Positions 1 to 7,671 of a DNA stretch of 13,673 nucleotides are shown piece after piece. The stretch comes from Nitrospirota bacterium (GTDB taxonomy: Bacteria > Nitrospirota > Thermodesulfovibrionia > Thermodesulfovibrionales > Magnetobacteriaceae), in the NCBI GenBank assembly GCA_015233265.1, contig JADFXZ010000044.1, forward strand, positions 1 to 13,673. Reading direction: 5' to 3'. Within the stretch, counting starts at the first letter, position 1. Every line of letters begins with the position of its first letter. A model generated the notes under the pieces. The model ran no database searches and was not told the DNA's origin. It saw only the letters and a program-made list of their open reading frames with translations. Position numbers and translations under genes: made by a program.

Positions 1-320
1 TTAAAACTGCCTTTGTCGATTCAATGTTGAGAGCGAAGGATGTATTTGGTGATTATGCCTTTAGAAAAATGTATGAAAATAATGGCAGGCGGAATCCAAT
101 AAACAAAGCCCTTTTTGAAACATGGTCAGTCTCTCTTGGTCAGTACGATCCTATGTTACTTAGACAGCATAAAGAGAGATTAATTGGCGCATTTATATCA
201 TCTATGTGTAATGACCAATATTTCAATACTTCGATCACACAAGGTACAGGTGATGTTAAAAAAGTACATTACCGTTTCAGTACAGTTGAACAACTAATAA
301 ATGAGGCAATAAATCAATGA
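1..320 (+). CDS. DUF262-like protein, C-terminal part (5' end outside the window)
   Basis: The reading frame is open from base 3 to the TGA at 318-320 and has no start linked to a ribosome-binding site, so this is the last ~105 residues of a longer protein; the ATG at 24 is probably internal. The visible part has a NPINKALFETWSVSL segment, then a charged helix, then SITQGTGDVKKV and an RF-containing final helix. That order resembles the C-terminal end of DUF262 (GmrS/ParB-like nuclease-fold) proteins, which occur in type IV restriction and other defence loci. The catalytic N-terminal domain is not in view, so activity cannot be judged. The stop overlaps the start of the next gene (ATGA at 317-320), which indicates translational coupling. 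The DNA is AT-rich like the next two genes. The family call is from pattern memory and is moderately sure. Confidence 0.6.
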   Translation, partial: KTAFVDSMLRAKDVFGDYAFRKMYENNGRRNPINKALFETWSVSLGQYDPMLLRQHKERLIGAFISSMCNDQYFNTSITQGTGDVKKVHYRFSTVEQLINEAINQ

Positions 321-1432
321 TTAACTATGTCAGGCTAGAGCGATTTAAGTGTTTTTTAGATGAGACTATCCCTATTGCTAACTTGACAATTCTTGCTGGC
401 GCTAATAATACCGGTAAGTCATCGGTTATTCAGTCATTGTTGCTGTTAAAGCAAACTGTTCAAACAAGCGGATTTAAACGCTCAGATTTCTATGACATAA
501 TAGAACCGTGGACAATTTTAATCAATGGACCTTTAATACATATTGGCAACGCATGGGATATCTTTTGTCAGAACTCAGGCGCTGATGACATCACTATTTC
601 ATTAGGTATCAGCGAACATCCAGATAAAATTTCTAAATTGAAATTGCTGTATGATGTAAAGAATTCTGGAACGCATCATATGAATGCGGAAAATAATGGG
701 GATTTTGCAATATTACATGACCTGTTGTCAGAAATACGTTTTAGCTATGTAGGAGCAATGAGAACAGGTGCACAGTTACTTTACCCAACGAGCGATGAAC
801 CAACGTGGAATATGACTGTAGGAAATATGGGACAATATACTATACATTGTCTTCATCAGTTTGGAAAAGAGAAAATCAAAATGAGTAAATTATCTTATAA
901 AGGAGCAAAATCACAAACTCTTTCATATCAAACCGAACAATACATGAATGATTTCATTCCTGGGATATTTTTTCAATATAACAAAATCACTGAGGCAGAT
1001 TTTTTCACTATGGGAATTCGTGATTACGAAAATAGTTTGGAATTCTTCAGGCCGACCAATGTAGGGTTTGGCATTACCTATTGCCTTCCTATCGTTGTAG
1101 CTGCTCTTATGAGCGGGCCTGGTGATGTCCTCATATGTGAAAATCCAGAATCACACCTTCATCCCGAGGCGCAGTCGCGTTTGGGTATGTTTCTTGCGCG
1201 CGTGGCAGATGCCGGTATCCAGGTTATTCTTGAGACTCACAGTGACCACATACTTAATGGAATAAGGATAGCGGTTAAGAAAGGTATAATTAAAAGCTCA
1301 GCTGTGGCTATTAATTCATTCGATAGAAACCACAGCGTTTCGACTCCTATAATAGATGAAAACGGGAGAATCGATTTATGGCCAAAAGGGTTTTTCGATC
1401 AGATCGAAATAGATTTAATGGAGCTGCTATAG
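317..1432 (+). CDS. AAA ATPase of the DUF3696 / OLD-like type
   Basis: This 371-residue protein is an ABC/SMC-like ATPase of the kind used by defence and DNA-repair systems. The N-terminus is typical (INYVRLERFKCF). A Walker A motif, GANNTGKSS, lies at residues 28-36 with Lys34. A Walker B-type segment, LICENPE, is near residues 272-278 and leads into HLHPEAQ. ETHSDHILNGIR starts at residue 306 and supplies the His switch. The C-terminal DLWPKGFFDQ stretch is characteristic of the DUF3696 tail. No TOPRIM nuclease domain is visible, so unlike full OLD nucleases the effector is probably a partner protein. The start overlaps the preceding stop by 4 nt, with GAGG at 303-306 as a ribosome-binding site; the following gene begins immediately after the TAG. 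Such ATPases usually act as sensors or power units in multi-gene systems. The family call is confident; the biological role is inferred from context. Confidence 0.85.
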   Translation: MINYVRLERFKCFLDETIPIANLTILAGANNTGKSSVIQSLLLLKQTVQTSGFKRSDFYDIIEPWTILINGPLIHIGNAWDIFCQNSGADDITISLGISEHPDKISKLKLLYDVKNSGTHHMNAENNGDFAILHDLLSEIRFSYVGAMRTGAQLLYPTSDEPTWNMTVGNMGQYTIHCLHQFGKEKIKMSKLSYKGAKSQTLSYQTEQYMNDFIPGIFFQYNKITEADFFTMGIRDYENSLEFFRPTNVGFGITYCLPIVVAALMSGPGDVLICENPESHLHPEAQSRLGMFLARVADAGIQVILETHSDHILNGIRIAVKKGIIKSSAVAINSFDRNHSVSTPIIDENGRIDLWPKGFFDQIEIDLMELL

Positions 1433-2362
1433 ATGTCAGCGCCGATTATTAATGAGCTTTCATTTTTGGGACAAGTCCAAGACCGCAGTCAATGTGTCTC
1501 TTTTATTCTCGAATTGTTGAATATTATCAAGATAGTACGAAATAAAGCAGCTGATACGCCGGTCTATGCTTCCAGAAATCTATTGGAAAGATATATTTCA
1601 CAAGGATTTATAATTAAAGAATTCTTATATGGCAGGAATACTGATCAAAAATTAATAGTTGGATTTATTATAATTGTCACAAAAGGACCGTACTTTGAGG
1701 ACTTATTAGACAAAATCGATCATAAATGTGTGATTAATTTAAATGATAATGATGTATCAGGCAGCTGTATTGCAGCGGCTGCCCACATGTCAGGTTTTTT
1801 GGTCAGCCTGAAAAATTCTGGTTTATATGGTTCTAATCCCATAGAAGTAAAATACAAGGAAGGTATTGGTGACTATCAAATAAAAGATATTCCTAATATT
1901 ATAGACGCTCAGGGCGCGGAGCAGTTCGTAGCTAAAAATGCAAAAAGAGAAATAACTTCGTGGGATACATTTTGGAGTGAACGTGAATCTCTGTTTCCTA
2001 AGTTAGTATTTTGTGATTGTGTAAAAGATCAATTAACTAAAGTTAATTACTTCACTTATTCTACACTCGTTTTTCGCCATTTAAAGTGCATAAATGATTA
2101 TCTTGGGACTGTGCCCATTAAAGACCATGATTATACAAAGATGGGTGTTGAAGCCTCTATCGAAAGTAAGATAACATTATATCATTATGGGCATAAGAGG
2201 GAATTCGATTGTCCTGACAGAATTCGTAGACGTTTCACTTGGCACAGTAAACTATATGGACAAAATATTCGTATTCATTTTTTCCCTCCTGAAAGCCTAA
2301 CTGATAAGTTTTTAATCGGATATATTGGAAAACATCTGCCTACTATGAGCGATACGCATTGA
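1433..2362 (+). CDS. Hypothetical protein, third gene of the DUF262-ATPase module
   Basis: I do not recognise this 309-residue protein. It starts at the base after the ATPase stop codon (TAG then ATG), with GGAG at 1420-1423 nine bases upstream, so it is co-translated with the ATPase. There is no signal peptide and no clear membrane segment, so it is probably cytosolic. Two stretches look like conserved motifs: residues 106-130 (D-x-S-G-S followed by AAAAHMSGFLVSLKNSG) and the C-terminus from residue 270 (WHSKLYGQNIRIHFFPP, then IGYIGKHLPT at 295-304). The His271, Lys273, Arg280, His282 and His301 cluster could be catalytic or nucleic-acid binding, but I can name no fold. Tight linkage to a DUF262 protein and a DUF3696 ATPase suggests it is a specificity or effector subunit of the same system. 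The DNA is AT-rich throughout. Confidence 0.75.
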   Translation: MSAPIINELSFLGQVQDRSQCVSFILELLNIIKIVRNKAADTPVYASRNLLERYISQGFIIKEFLYGRNTDQKLIVGFIIIVTKGPYFEDLLDKIDHKCVINLNDNDVSGSCIAAAAHMSGFLVSLKNSGLYGSNPIEVKYKEGIGDYQIKDIPNIIDAQGAEQFVAKNAKREITSWDTFWSERESLFPKLVFCDCVKDQLTKVNYFTYSTLVFRHLKCINDYLGTVPIKDHDYTKMGVEASIESKITLYHYGHKREFDCPDRIRRRFTWHSKLYGQNIRIHFFPPESLTDKFLIGYIGKHLPTMSDTH

Positions 2363-2385
2363 GTCATTTTTTTGAGATAAAAACC

Positions 2386-2427
2386 ATGAAGGCAACGCCA
2401 TGAAGGCAACGCCATGAAGGCAACGCT
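2386..2427 (+). repeat. Three tandem copies of a 14-bp unit carrying start codons
   Basis: ATGAAGGCAACGCC occurs at 2386-2399, 2400-2413 and, ending in T instead of C, at 2414-2427. Each unit starts with ATG. Because 14 is not a multiple of 3, the three ATGs lie in different frames. The first two each open a five-codon reading frame (M-K-A-T-P) that stops at a TGA overlapping the next ATG. The GAAGG within each unit sits seven bases before the ATG of the following unit, so each copy supplies a weak ribosome-binding site for the next. The third ATG opens the radical SAM gene. Confidence 0.95.
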
Positions 2428-3835
2428 GATAAATCCAGGCATTAACCAGAAATATGCGGTTCAGGAGCCGCTTAATCTCGGTTTTTTGGCCTCGCACCTG
2501 CTTGCCAACGGCATTGAAGTCATCATAATTGACGAGCTGGCAGGGCAGGATGTCGCACGTCTTCTTCAGGATTATAAGCCGGACATTGCAGGGATTACCG
2601 CTACAACCCCTCTTGCCGCAGATGCCTACAGGGTTGCCGGTATGTGCCGGGAAATGGGTATACGTACCGTAATGGGAGGCGTTCACGCAAGCGTAATGCC
2701 TGATGAGGCGCTGCGGCATGTCGATGTGGTTGTCAGTGGTGAGGGTGAGACAGCCCTTGTCGATATAATCAAAGACGATATCAGAAGCGGCATCATCACA
2801 CGCCCATACATCAGGGACATTGACTCAATCCCTCCACCGGCTCGTCATCTTATTCAGATGGACTTCTATGTCAGGTCAAAGTCGAGAATCCCGCACAGCT
2901 ATCTGTATTTCGTGCCGGAGGGGGCAAAGATTGCATCTGTTTTGACCAGCCGCGGCTGCCCCTATAGCTGCATCTATTGCCACAACACATGGCGCGGTAC
3001 ACCTACCAGATATAACAGTCCGGAGCGCGTCATTTCGGAAATCATCGCCTTAAAGAAAGACTACGCCGTTGAGACCATATTCTTTATTGAAGATAATCTG
3101 TTCGTCAACAAAAAGCGGCTTAGAGCTATCTGTGAGCTGATAATAGACAATAACATTGAGGTGCTTTGGGGTGGAAACGCAAGGGTCGACAACATTGACC
3201 CTGAAATTCTTGCTTTGGCTAAGAGGGCCGGCTGCAGGCAAATTACCTTCGGCTTTGAGAGTGGTTCGCAGCGTATGCTTGAGATTTTAAAGAAAAAAAC
3301 CACTGTTGCACAAAACAAACAGGCCATAGAGATGTGTAACGACGCCGGTATTATCCCCCAGGGGACTTTTATCGTCGGAAGCCCTATGGAAACACTGGAA
3401 GATGTCAGGCTTACAATGAAGTTTATCGAAGACAGCAACATCGAGAGCGCCGGTATTTGTATCGCTACCCCATACCCCGGCACGAAGCTCTGGGACTGGG
3501 CGCAGGAAAATAACCTGATGCCACAGACATACTCGTGGTCAGACTTTGACTATCTCAACACGCCGATTAATCTATCCCCCGCGATACCGAAACAGGAACT
3601 CCTTGGGCTTATAGATAAAATAAACGTCCTGCTTGTGATGAGACAAAAGGGTAGGGTGAATGTGCTGAGCGCTCTTAAAGGCATCGCTAAAGAGCCGTCC
3701 AAGCTGTTTACGATAGTTCAATCCCTGCTGAACAATCCTCATCTTATAAGAAATCTTGCCGAAAGGTTTGTTTCTCAGATTTTTTCTGGGCTGATTTCAC
3801 GGAAGATTTCTTCACGCTGGCGGCGCCAATCGTAA
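2414..3835 (+). CDS. B12-binding domain radical SAM protein
   Basis: This 473-residue cytosolic enzyme has the class B architecture. An N-terminal cobalamin-binding Rossmann domain spans about residues 1-125 (MKATLINPG, then GFLASHLLANGIEV, DIAGITATTP, GGVHASVMPDEAL and a GEGE turn). A radical SAM barrel follows with the 4Fe-4S ligands Cys182, Cys186 and Cys189 in CPYSCIYC, plus GFESGS and the GTFIVGSPMET segment. A helical C-terminal part runs from about residue 395. Relatives methylate unreactive carbons or rearrange rings (hopanoid methylases, BchE-like cyclases, P-methylases); the substrate here cannot be read from sequence. The start at 2414 is chosen because the two upstream repeat-borne ATGs run into stops after five codons, and GAAGG at 2403-2407 is well placed. 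There is a GC and codon-style jump from the preceding genes. Only 81 bp separate it from tkt, so they may be co-transcribed. Confidence 0.88.
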   Translation: MKATLINPGINQKYAVQEPLNLGFLASHLLANGIEVIIIDELAGQDVARLLQDYKPDIAGITATTPLAADAYRVAGMCREMGIRTVMGGVHASVMPDEALRHVDVVVSGEGETALVDIIKDDIRSGIITRPYIRDIDSIPPPARHLIQMDFYVRSKSRIPHSYLYFVPEGAKIASVLTSRGCPYSCIYCHNTWRGTPTRYNSPERVISEIIALKKDYAVETIFFIEDNLFVNKKRLRAICELIIDNNIEVLWGGNARVDNIDPEILALAKRAGCRQITFGFESGSQRMLEILKKKTTVAQNKQAIEMCNDAGIIPQGTFIVGSPMETLEDVRLTMKFIEDSNIESAGICIATPYPGTKLWDWAQENNLMPQTYSWSDFDYLNTPINLSPAIPKQELLGLIDKINVLLVMRQKGRVNVLSALKGIAKEPSKLFTIVQSLLNNPHLIRNLAERFVSQIFSGLISRKISSRWRRQS

Positions 3836-3844
3836 CAATCGTAA
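3827..3844 (+). repeat. 9-bp tandem duplication spanning a stop codon
   Basis: CAATCGTAA is repeated head to tail at 3827-3835 and 3836-3844. The first copy contains the stop codon of the radical SAM gene (TAA, 3833-3835). Since nine is a multiple of three, the second copy supplies a second in-frame TAA at 3842-3844. It looks like a recent slippage duplication that left the protein unchanged. Confidence 0.85.
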
Positions 3845-3853
3845 CATTTTAGT

Positions 3854-3881
3854 TTGACAAAACACATTCAAGAGGAATAGA
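3854..3881 (+). promoter_or_regulatory. Possible promoter for the transketolase gene
   Basis: A perfect TTGACA at 3854-3859 is followed after 16 bp by AATAGA at 3876-3881, a poor -10 match (three of six). It lies 36 bp before the tkt start, and a strong ribosome-binding site TGGAGGC (3903-3909) sits about eight bases before the ATG at 3917. Without the perfect -35 I would not call it. tkt could instead be read through from the radical SAM gene. Confidence 0.3.
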
Positions 3882-3916
3882 CTTAGAGGATTCGATTTTA
3901 CCTGGAGGCAATATAG

Positions 3917-5908
3917 ATGACCAAACTTGATGAGTTGTGTATCAACACAATAAGAATGCTTTCAATTGACGCCGTTCAGAAGGCCAACTCGGGGCATCCG
4001 GGGATGCCTATGGGCGATGCAGATATGGCCTACGTGCTATGGACAAAGTTCTTACGGCACAGTCCATCAAACCCGCGCTGGTTTAACCGGGATAGGTTTG
4101 TTCTTTCAGCGGGGCACGGCTCGATGCTGCTCTATAGCCTTTTGCATCTGACCGGTTATGATATTTCGTTAGATGATATAAAGAATTTCAGGCAATTTGG
4201 CAGTAAGACCCCGGGGCATCCTGAGTATAATCTTGATACAGGGATAGAGCTGTCCACGGGGCCGCTTGGTTATGGGTTTGCCGTTGGAGTTGGAATGGCT
4301 ATGGCGGAGCGCTATCTGGCTGAGACATTTAACCGGCCAAGCTACAACGTAGTGGATTATAATATTTATGGCATAGTAAGCGACGGCGACATCATGGAGG
4401 GGGTTTCATATGAGTCGGCCTCACTGGCTGGGCACCTGAAACTTGGCAAGTTGATCTATTTGTACTCCTCAAACGGCGCCACAATAGACGGCAAAACTGA
4501 TTTGACATTTACCGAGGATGTTGCCAAGAGATTTGAGGCCATGAACTGGCATGTCGAACATGTTGATGGATATAATCTTCCCGCGATAGAGAAAGTCATT
4601 GCCAAGGCGAAGGAGGAAAAAAGGAAACCTTCGTTAATCATAGCAGAGACTATATTGGGTTACGGCAGTCCAAACAAAGAGGGTAACTCAGACATACATG
4701 GGGCGCCACTTGGCGAGGAAGAGGTTCGAAAGATGAAGGAGATATTTGGCTGGAAAGAGGCCAGTTTTGCCGTGGAGCCTGAAGTCGAAAATCACTGCAG
4801 GCAGGCGGTAGAAAAAGGCAAAAGATCTGAGGTGGAATGGAATGATCTCCTTGATGAGTACAAGTGTAAGTTTCCAGAGCGTGCGGCGCTGTGGGAGCAG
4901 TTCACCAGTGGCAAGCTAAACAGTAATTGGAAAAGTATGCTGCCTCATTTTGACACCGAAAGCGGCGCCATAGCCACACGCAGCGCCTCAGGCAGGGTAT
5001 TAAACGAAATAGCCTCGGTAGTGCCAAATCTGATAGGCGGCTCGGCAGACCTCACGCCGTCAAATATAACTCGTATGAAGAATCAAGGCCGCTATGACAG
5101 TCTAAAGGTTGGCAGAAATATCCACTTCGGCATAAGGGAATTCGCCATGGGGGCAATCCTCACAGGTATGGCCTTAAGCAAATCGTTAATACCGTATGGC
5201 GGGACGTATCTGGTGTTTTCCAGTTTCATGTATCCGGCGATAAGAATGTCAGCGCTGATGAGGGCGCGTGTTATATACATATTGACCCATGATTCAATAG
5301 GCGTGGGGGAGGACGGCCCAAGCCACCACCCGATAGAGCAGTTGACCACGTTGCGGTTGATACCAAACCTTCTGGTGCTGCGGCCTGCCGATGCTAACGA
5401 GACCGTCATGGCGTGGGAGGTAGCCCTTGAGTATCAAGGCGGCCCTGTGGCGCTGGTTCTGACGAGACAGAGTGTACCGGTATTGGACAGGAATCAGTAT
5501 GCCTCACATGAGGGACTCAGGCAGGGGGCATATGTGCTTGCCGATTCAGGGAAGCCGCCGGAGCTGATACTAATTGCCTCTGGCTCAGAGGTACATCAGG
5601 CCCTGGGGGCGTATGTACAGCTCCTCAGTGAGGGAGTTGCGGTCAGGTGCGTAAGTATGCCGTCATTTGCGCTGTTTGAAAAGCAATCGGCGGACTACAA
5701 GGAATCTGTACTGCCGGTAGAGGTGAAGAGGCGGCTTGCGGTTGAGGCAGGCTCCTCACTTGGCTGGTATAAGTATGTAGGGCTTCACGGCGACGTCATA
5801 GGTATCGATCAGTTTGGAATCTCGGCGCCTGCTAAGCAGCTATTTGAGCATTTCGGCTTTACGGTTGAAAATGTCCTCAAGCGCGCTCGTGCGCTTTTAG
5901 AGAAATAA
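3917..5908 (+). CDS. tkt: Transketolase
   Basis: This is a complete 663-residue thiamine-diphosphate enzyme, the usual bacterial length. It transfers two-carbon ketol units between sugar phosphates in the non-oxidative pentose phosphate pathway or the Calvin cycle. Visible landmarks are NSGHPGMPMG with the substrate-contacting His27, GPLGYGFAVGVGMA, the ThDP/Mg site with Asp156 (SDGDIMEG) and Asn186 followed by IDG, the proton-relay Glu408 in FGIREFAMG, and THDSIGVGEDGPSHHPIEQL. Two changes are mild oddities: the first Gly of GDG is Ser155, and the usual Asp-Asp before Asn186 is Ser-Ser. The Mg ligands I can place are kept, so it should be active. A strong ribosome-binding site lies at 3903-3909. 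The last 32 bases overlap the convergent lgt gene. A single-gene arrangement next to a radical SAM enzyme gives no pathway clue. Confidence 0.96.
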   Translation: MTKLDELCINTIRMLSIDAVQKANSGHPGMPMGDADMAYVLWTKFLRHSPSNPRWFNRDRFVLSAGHGSMLLYSLLHLTGYDISLDDIKNFRQFGSKTPGHPEYNLDTGIELSTGPLGYGFAVGVGMAMAERYLAETFNRPSYNVVDYNIYGIVSDGDIMEGVSYESASLAGHLKLGKLIYLYSSNGATIDGKTDLTFTEDVAKRFEAMNWHVEHVDGYNLPAIEKVIAKAKEEKRKPSLIIAETILGYGSPNKEGNSDIHGAPLGEEEVRKMKEIFGWKEASFAVEPEVENHCRQAVEKGKRSEVEWNDLLDEYKCKFPERAALWEQFTSGKLNSNWKSMLPHFDTESGAIATRSASGRVLNEIASVVPNLIGGSADLTPSNITRMKNQGRYDSLKVGRNIHFGIREFAMGAILTGMALSKSLIPYGGTYLVFSSFMYPAIRMSALMRARVIYILTHDSIGVGEDGPSHHPIEQLTTLRLIPNLLVLRPADANETVMAWEVALEYQGGPVALVLTRQSVPVLDRNQYASHEGLRQGAYVLADSGKPPELILIASGSEVHQALGAYVQLLSEGVAVRCVSMPSFALFEKQSADYKESVLPVEVKRRLAVEAGSSLGWYKYVGLHGDVIGIDQFGISAPAKQLFEHFGFTVENVLKRARALLEK

Positions 5909-6665
5909 TCAGACCGGCGGCACCGGCTAAAATCATAACGCAAGACAGGAGCTGCCCCATGGTGACAATGCCTGCAAGCATTCCTATCTGTGGGTCAGGC
6001 TCTCTGAAGAACTCTACGGTGATTCTGAAAACACCGTAGAGGATAATAAACACGCTTGTCAGTGCACCGCGCCTTACTGTGAGCCTGTCTTTTAATAACC
6101 ACATAATGATAAATAGGACAACCCCTTCGAGGAAAAACTCGTAAAGCTGAGATGGATGCCTAGGATGCTGCCCACCGCCCGGAAATACCATAGCCCAGGG
6201 GACATCGCTCACGCGCCCAAACAGCTCAGCGTTGATAAAATTCCCTATGCGTCCAAGCCCAAGCCCAACGGGGGTAGTAACGGCAACCATGTCGCAGAAC
6301 ATGAGAAAATCAATCTTTCTCATCCGGCAAAAAATAAACCCTCCGATAACGGCCCCAATCAGCCCGCCATGAAAAGACATCCCCCCGTGCCATACGGCCA
6401 TCGCCTCAAGCGGGTCGCCGATGTAATACGCTAGGTTATAAAACAGTACGTATCCAAGCCTCGCACCCACAATCAGGCCGGTAATGATAGAGAGATATAA
6501 ATTTTCGAGGACTTCGCTTTTGACAGAGACGCCGCGGCGTTTCAGTTGATATTTGACGAGGTAGAACGAACCCAGAAACCCAACCAGGTACATAAGTCCG
6601 TACCATCGAATCTGTACAGGGCCTATTTTTATCAGATAAGGCCGTATCTCCGGGTAAGCCAGCAT
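5877..6665 (-). CDS. lgt: Prolipoprotein diacylglyceryl transferase
   Basis: This 262-residue polytopic inner-membrane enzyme moves a diacylglyceryl group from phosphatidylglycerol to the lipobox Cys of prolipoproteins, the first step of lipoprotein maturation. Family marks are RWYGLMY near residue 21 (Tyr22), GGMSFHGGLIG with His99, the signature GRIGNFINAELFG with Arg139, HPRHPSQLYEFFLEG at about 168-181, and FRITVEFFREPD near the C-terminus. Seven hydrophobic segments are plausible and the length is normal. The start at 6665 lacks an obvious ribosome-binding site. The gene lies 160 bp downstream of pstB on the same strand, so it may be read partly from the pst promoter. Its last 32 bases overlap the end of tkt on the opposite strand, so neither gene can have an intergenic terminator here. 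Confidence 0.96.
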   Translation of the reverse strand: MLAYPEIRPYLIKIGPVQIRWYGLMYLVGFLGSFYLVKYQLKRRGVSVKSEVLENLYLSIITGLIVGARLGYVLFYNLAYYIGDPLEAMAVWHGGMSFHGGLIGAVIGGFIFCRMRKIDFLMFCDMVAVTTPVGLGLGRIGNFINAELFGRVSDVPWAMVFPGGGQHPRHPSQLYEFFLEGVVLFIIMWLLKDRLTVRRGALTSVFIILYGVFRITVEFFREPDPQIGMLAGIVTMGQLLSCVMILAGAAGLIISLKAHERA

Positions 6666-6825
6666 AGCTGCGGTTAATCTAACATATCCACGCGAAAAAA
6701 GTAATGGGCTGCGGCCAACGCGCTCAACGCCATGTCTGCAACCTCACCGCTCAGGGATAAAAAATCTGAAATAACGAAAGCGTGTGCCTGGAGTTTTCGC
6801 CATATCGCATGTCCGTCTCTGCTGG

Positions 6826-7656
6826 CTAACTGAATTCGCCTCTTATATAGTCCTTAGTATACTTTTCCTTTGGGTCATCAAAAATCTGCTTTGAATCGCC
6901 AAATTCTACGAGATAACCGGTGCGTCCACCCTCGGATGTATCTACGTAAAGGAATCCGGTATCGTCTGCCACTCTCTGAGCCTGCTGAAGGTTGTGCGTA
7001 ACGATTGCAATGGTATAACGGGTTTTCAACTCCAGCATCAGCTCTTCTATTCTTCGCGTGGAAATGGGGTCAAGGGCTGAGCACGGCTCGTCCATCAACA
7101 GCACCTGCGGGTCTGTGGCTATCGCCCTTGCAATACAGAGCCGCTGCTGCTGTCCTCCTGAGAGTGAAAGCCCGCTCTTTTGGAGCTTGTCCTTGACCTC
7201 ATCCCACAGTGCGGCGCGCTTAAGTGCCTCTTCTACTTTTTCTGTAATAGATCCCTTGTAGCGGTTGAGACGCAGCCCGAAGGCTACGTTATTGTAAATA
7301 CTCATGGCAAAGGGGTTTGGCTGCTGAAATACCATACCAATAAAACGGCGAACGGCCACCGCGTCGATTGAGTGGTGATAGATATCACAGCCTGCGAAAT
7401 GCACATGTCCACTAAACCTGAAGCCGCGCACAATGTCGTTCATTCTGTTGAGGCAGCGTAAGACAGTGCTCTTGCCGCAGCCAGATGGACCGATAAATGC
7501 CGTTATTCTGTTTTTTTGTATTGGGATATGAGTGTCCCGCACCGCTTTGAAGCTGCCATAGTGAAGGTCCTTGATCTTGCAGTCTATCACTATGTTTTTG
7601 CCGTTAGCATCCTGTGATGCGCCGGTGTTACAGAGCATTTCATTATCTGCTGCCAT
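6826..7656 (-). CDS. pstB: Phosphate ABC transporter ATP-binding protein PstB
   Basis: This 276-residue ATPase powers the PstSCAB high-affinity phosphate importer on the cytosolic face of the membrane. All nucleotide-binding motifs are present: Walker A GPSGCGKST (56-64), Q-loop VFQQPNPF (about 109-116), signature LSGGQQQR (165-172), Walker B VLLMDE (185-190) and the switch His221. The HYGSFKAVRD and CLNRMND stretches are typical of PstB. The N-terminal ~25 residues are a poorly conserved extension. The ribosome-binding site (AAGGAG, read from the minus strand, 7668-7673) overlaps the pstA stop codon at 7672-7674. That indicates a coupled operon, and the start is supported by its position. 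Confidence 0.97.
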   Translation of the reverse strand: MAADNEMLCNTGASQDANGKNIVIDCKIKDLHYGSFKAVRDTHIPIQKNRITAFIGPSGCGKSTVLRCLNRMNDIVRGFRFSGHVHFAGCDIYHHSIDAVAVRRFIGMVFQQPNPFAMSIYNNVAFGLRLNRYKGSITEKVEEALKRAALWDEVKDKLQKSGLSLSGGQQQRLCIARAIATDPQVLLMDEPCSALDPISTRRIEELMLELKTRYTIAIVTHNLQQAQRVADDTGFLYVDTSEGGRTGYLVEFGDSKQIFDDPKEKYTKDYIRGEFS

Positions 7657-7671
7657 TGTTTTAAAATCTCC

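Noticed and set aside
2312..2719. 135-residue open frame on the minus strand
   Set aside because: It lies antisense to the well-supported radical SAM gene and the module's third gene, crosses the tandem repeats, and has no recognisable family features.
6666..6825. Open stretch of about 57 codons on the minus strand between pstB and lgt, ending just before lgt
   Set aside because: It has no ATG, GTG or TTG near its start and no ribosome-binding site, and its residues do not resemble PhoU or another family. It is probably chance, or at most a remnant.
6666..6825. Possible terminator after pstB (T6 run on the minus strand)
   Set aside because: The only stem before the T-run is about five AT-rich pairs with a long loop, too weak to call.
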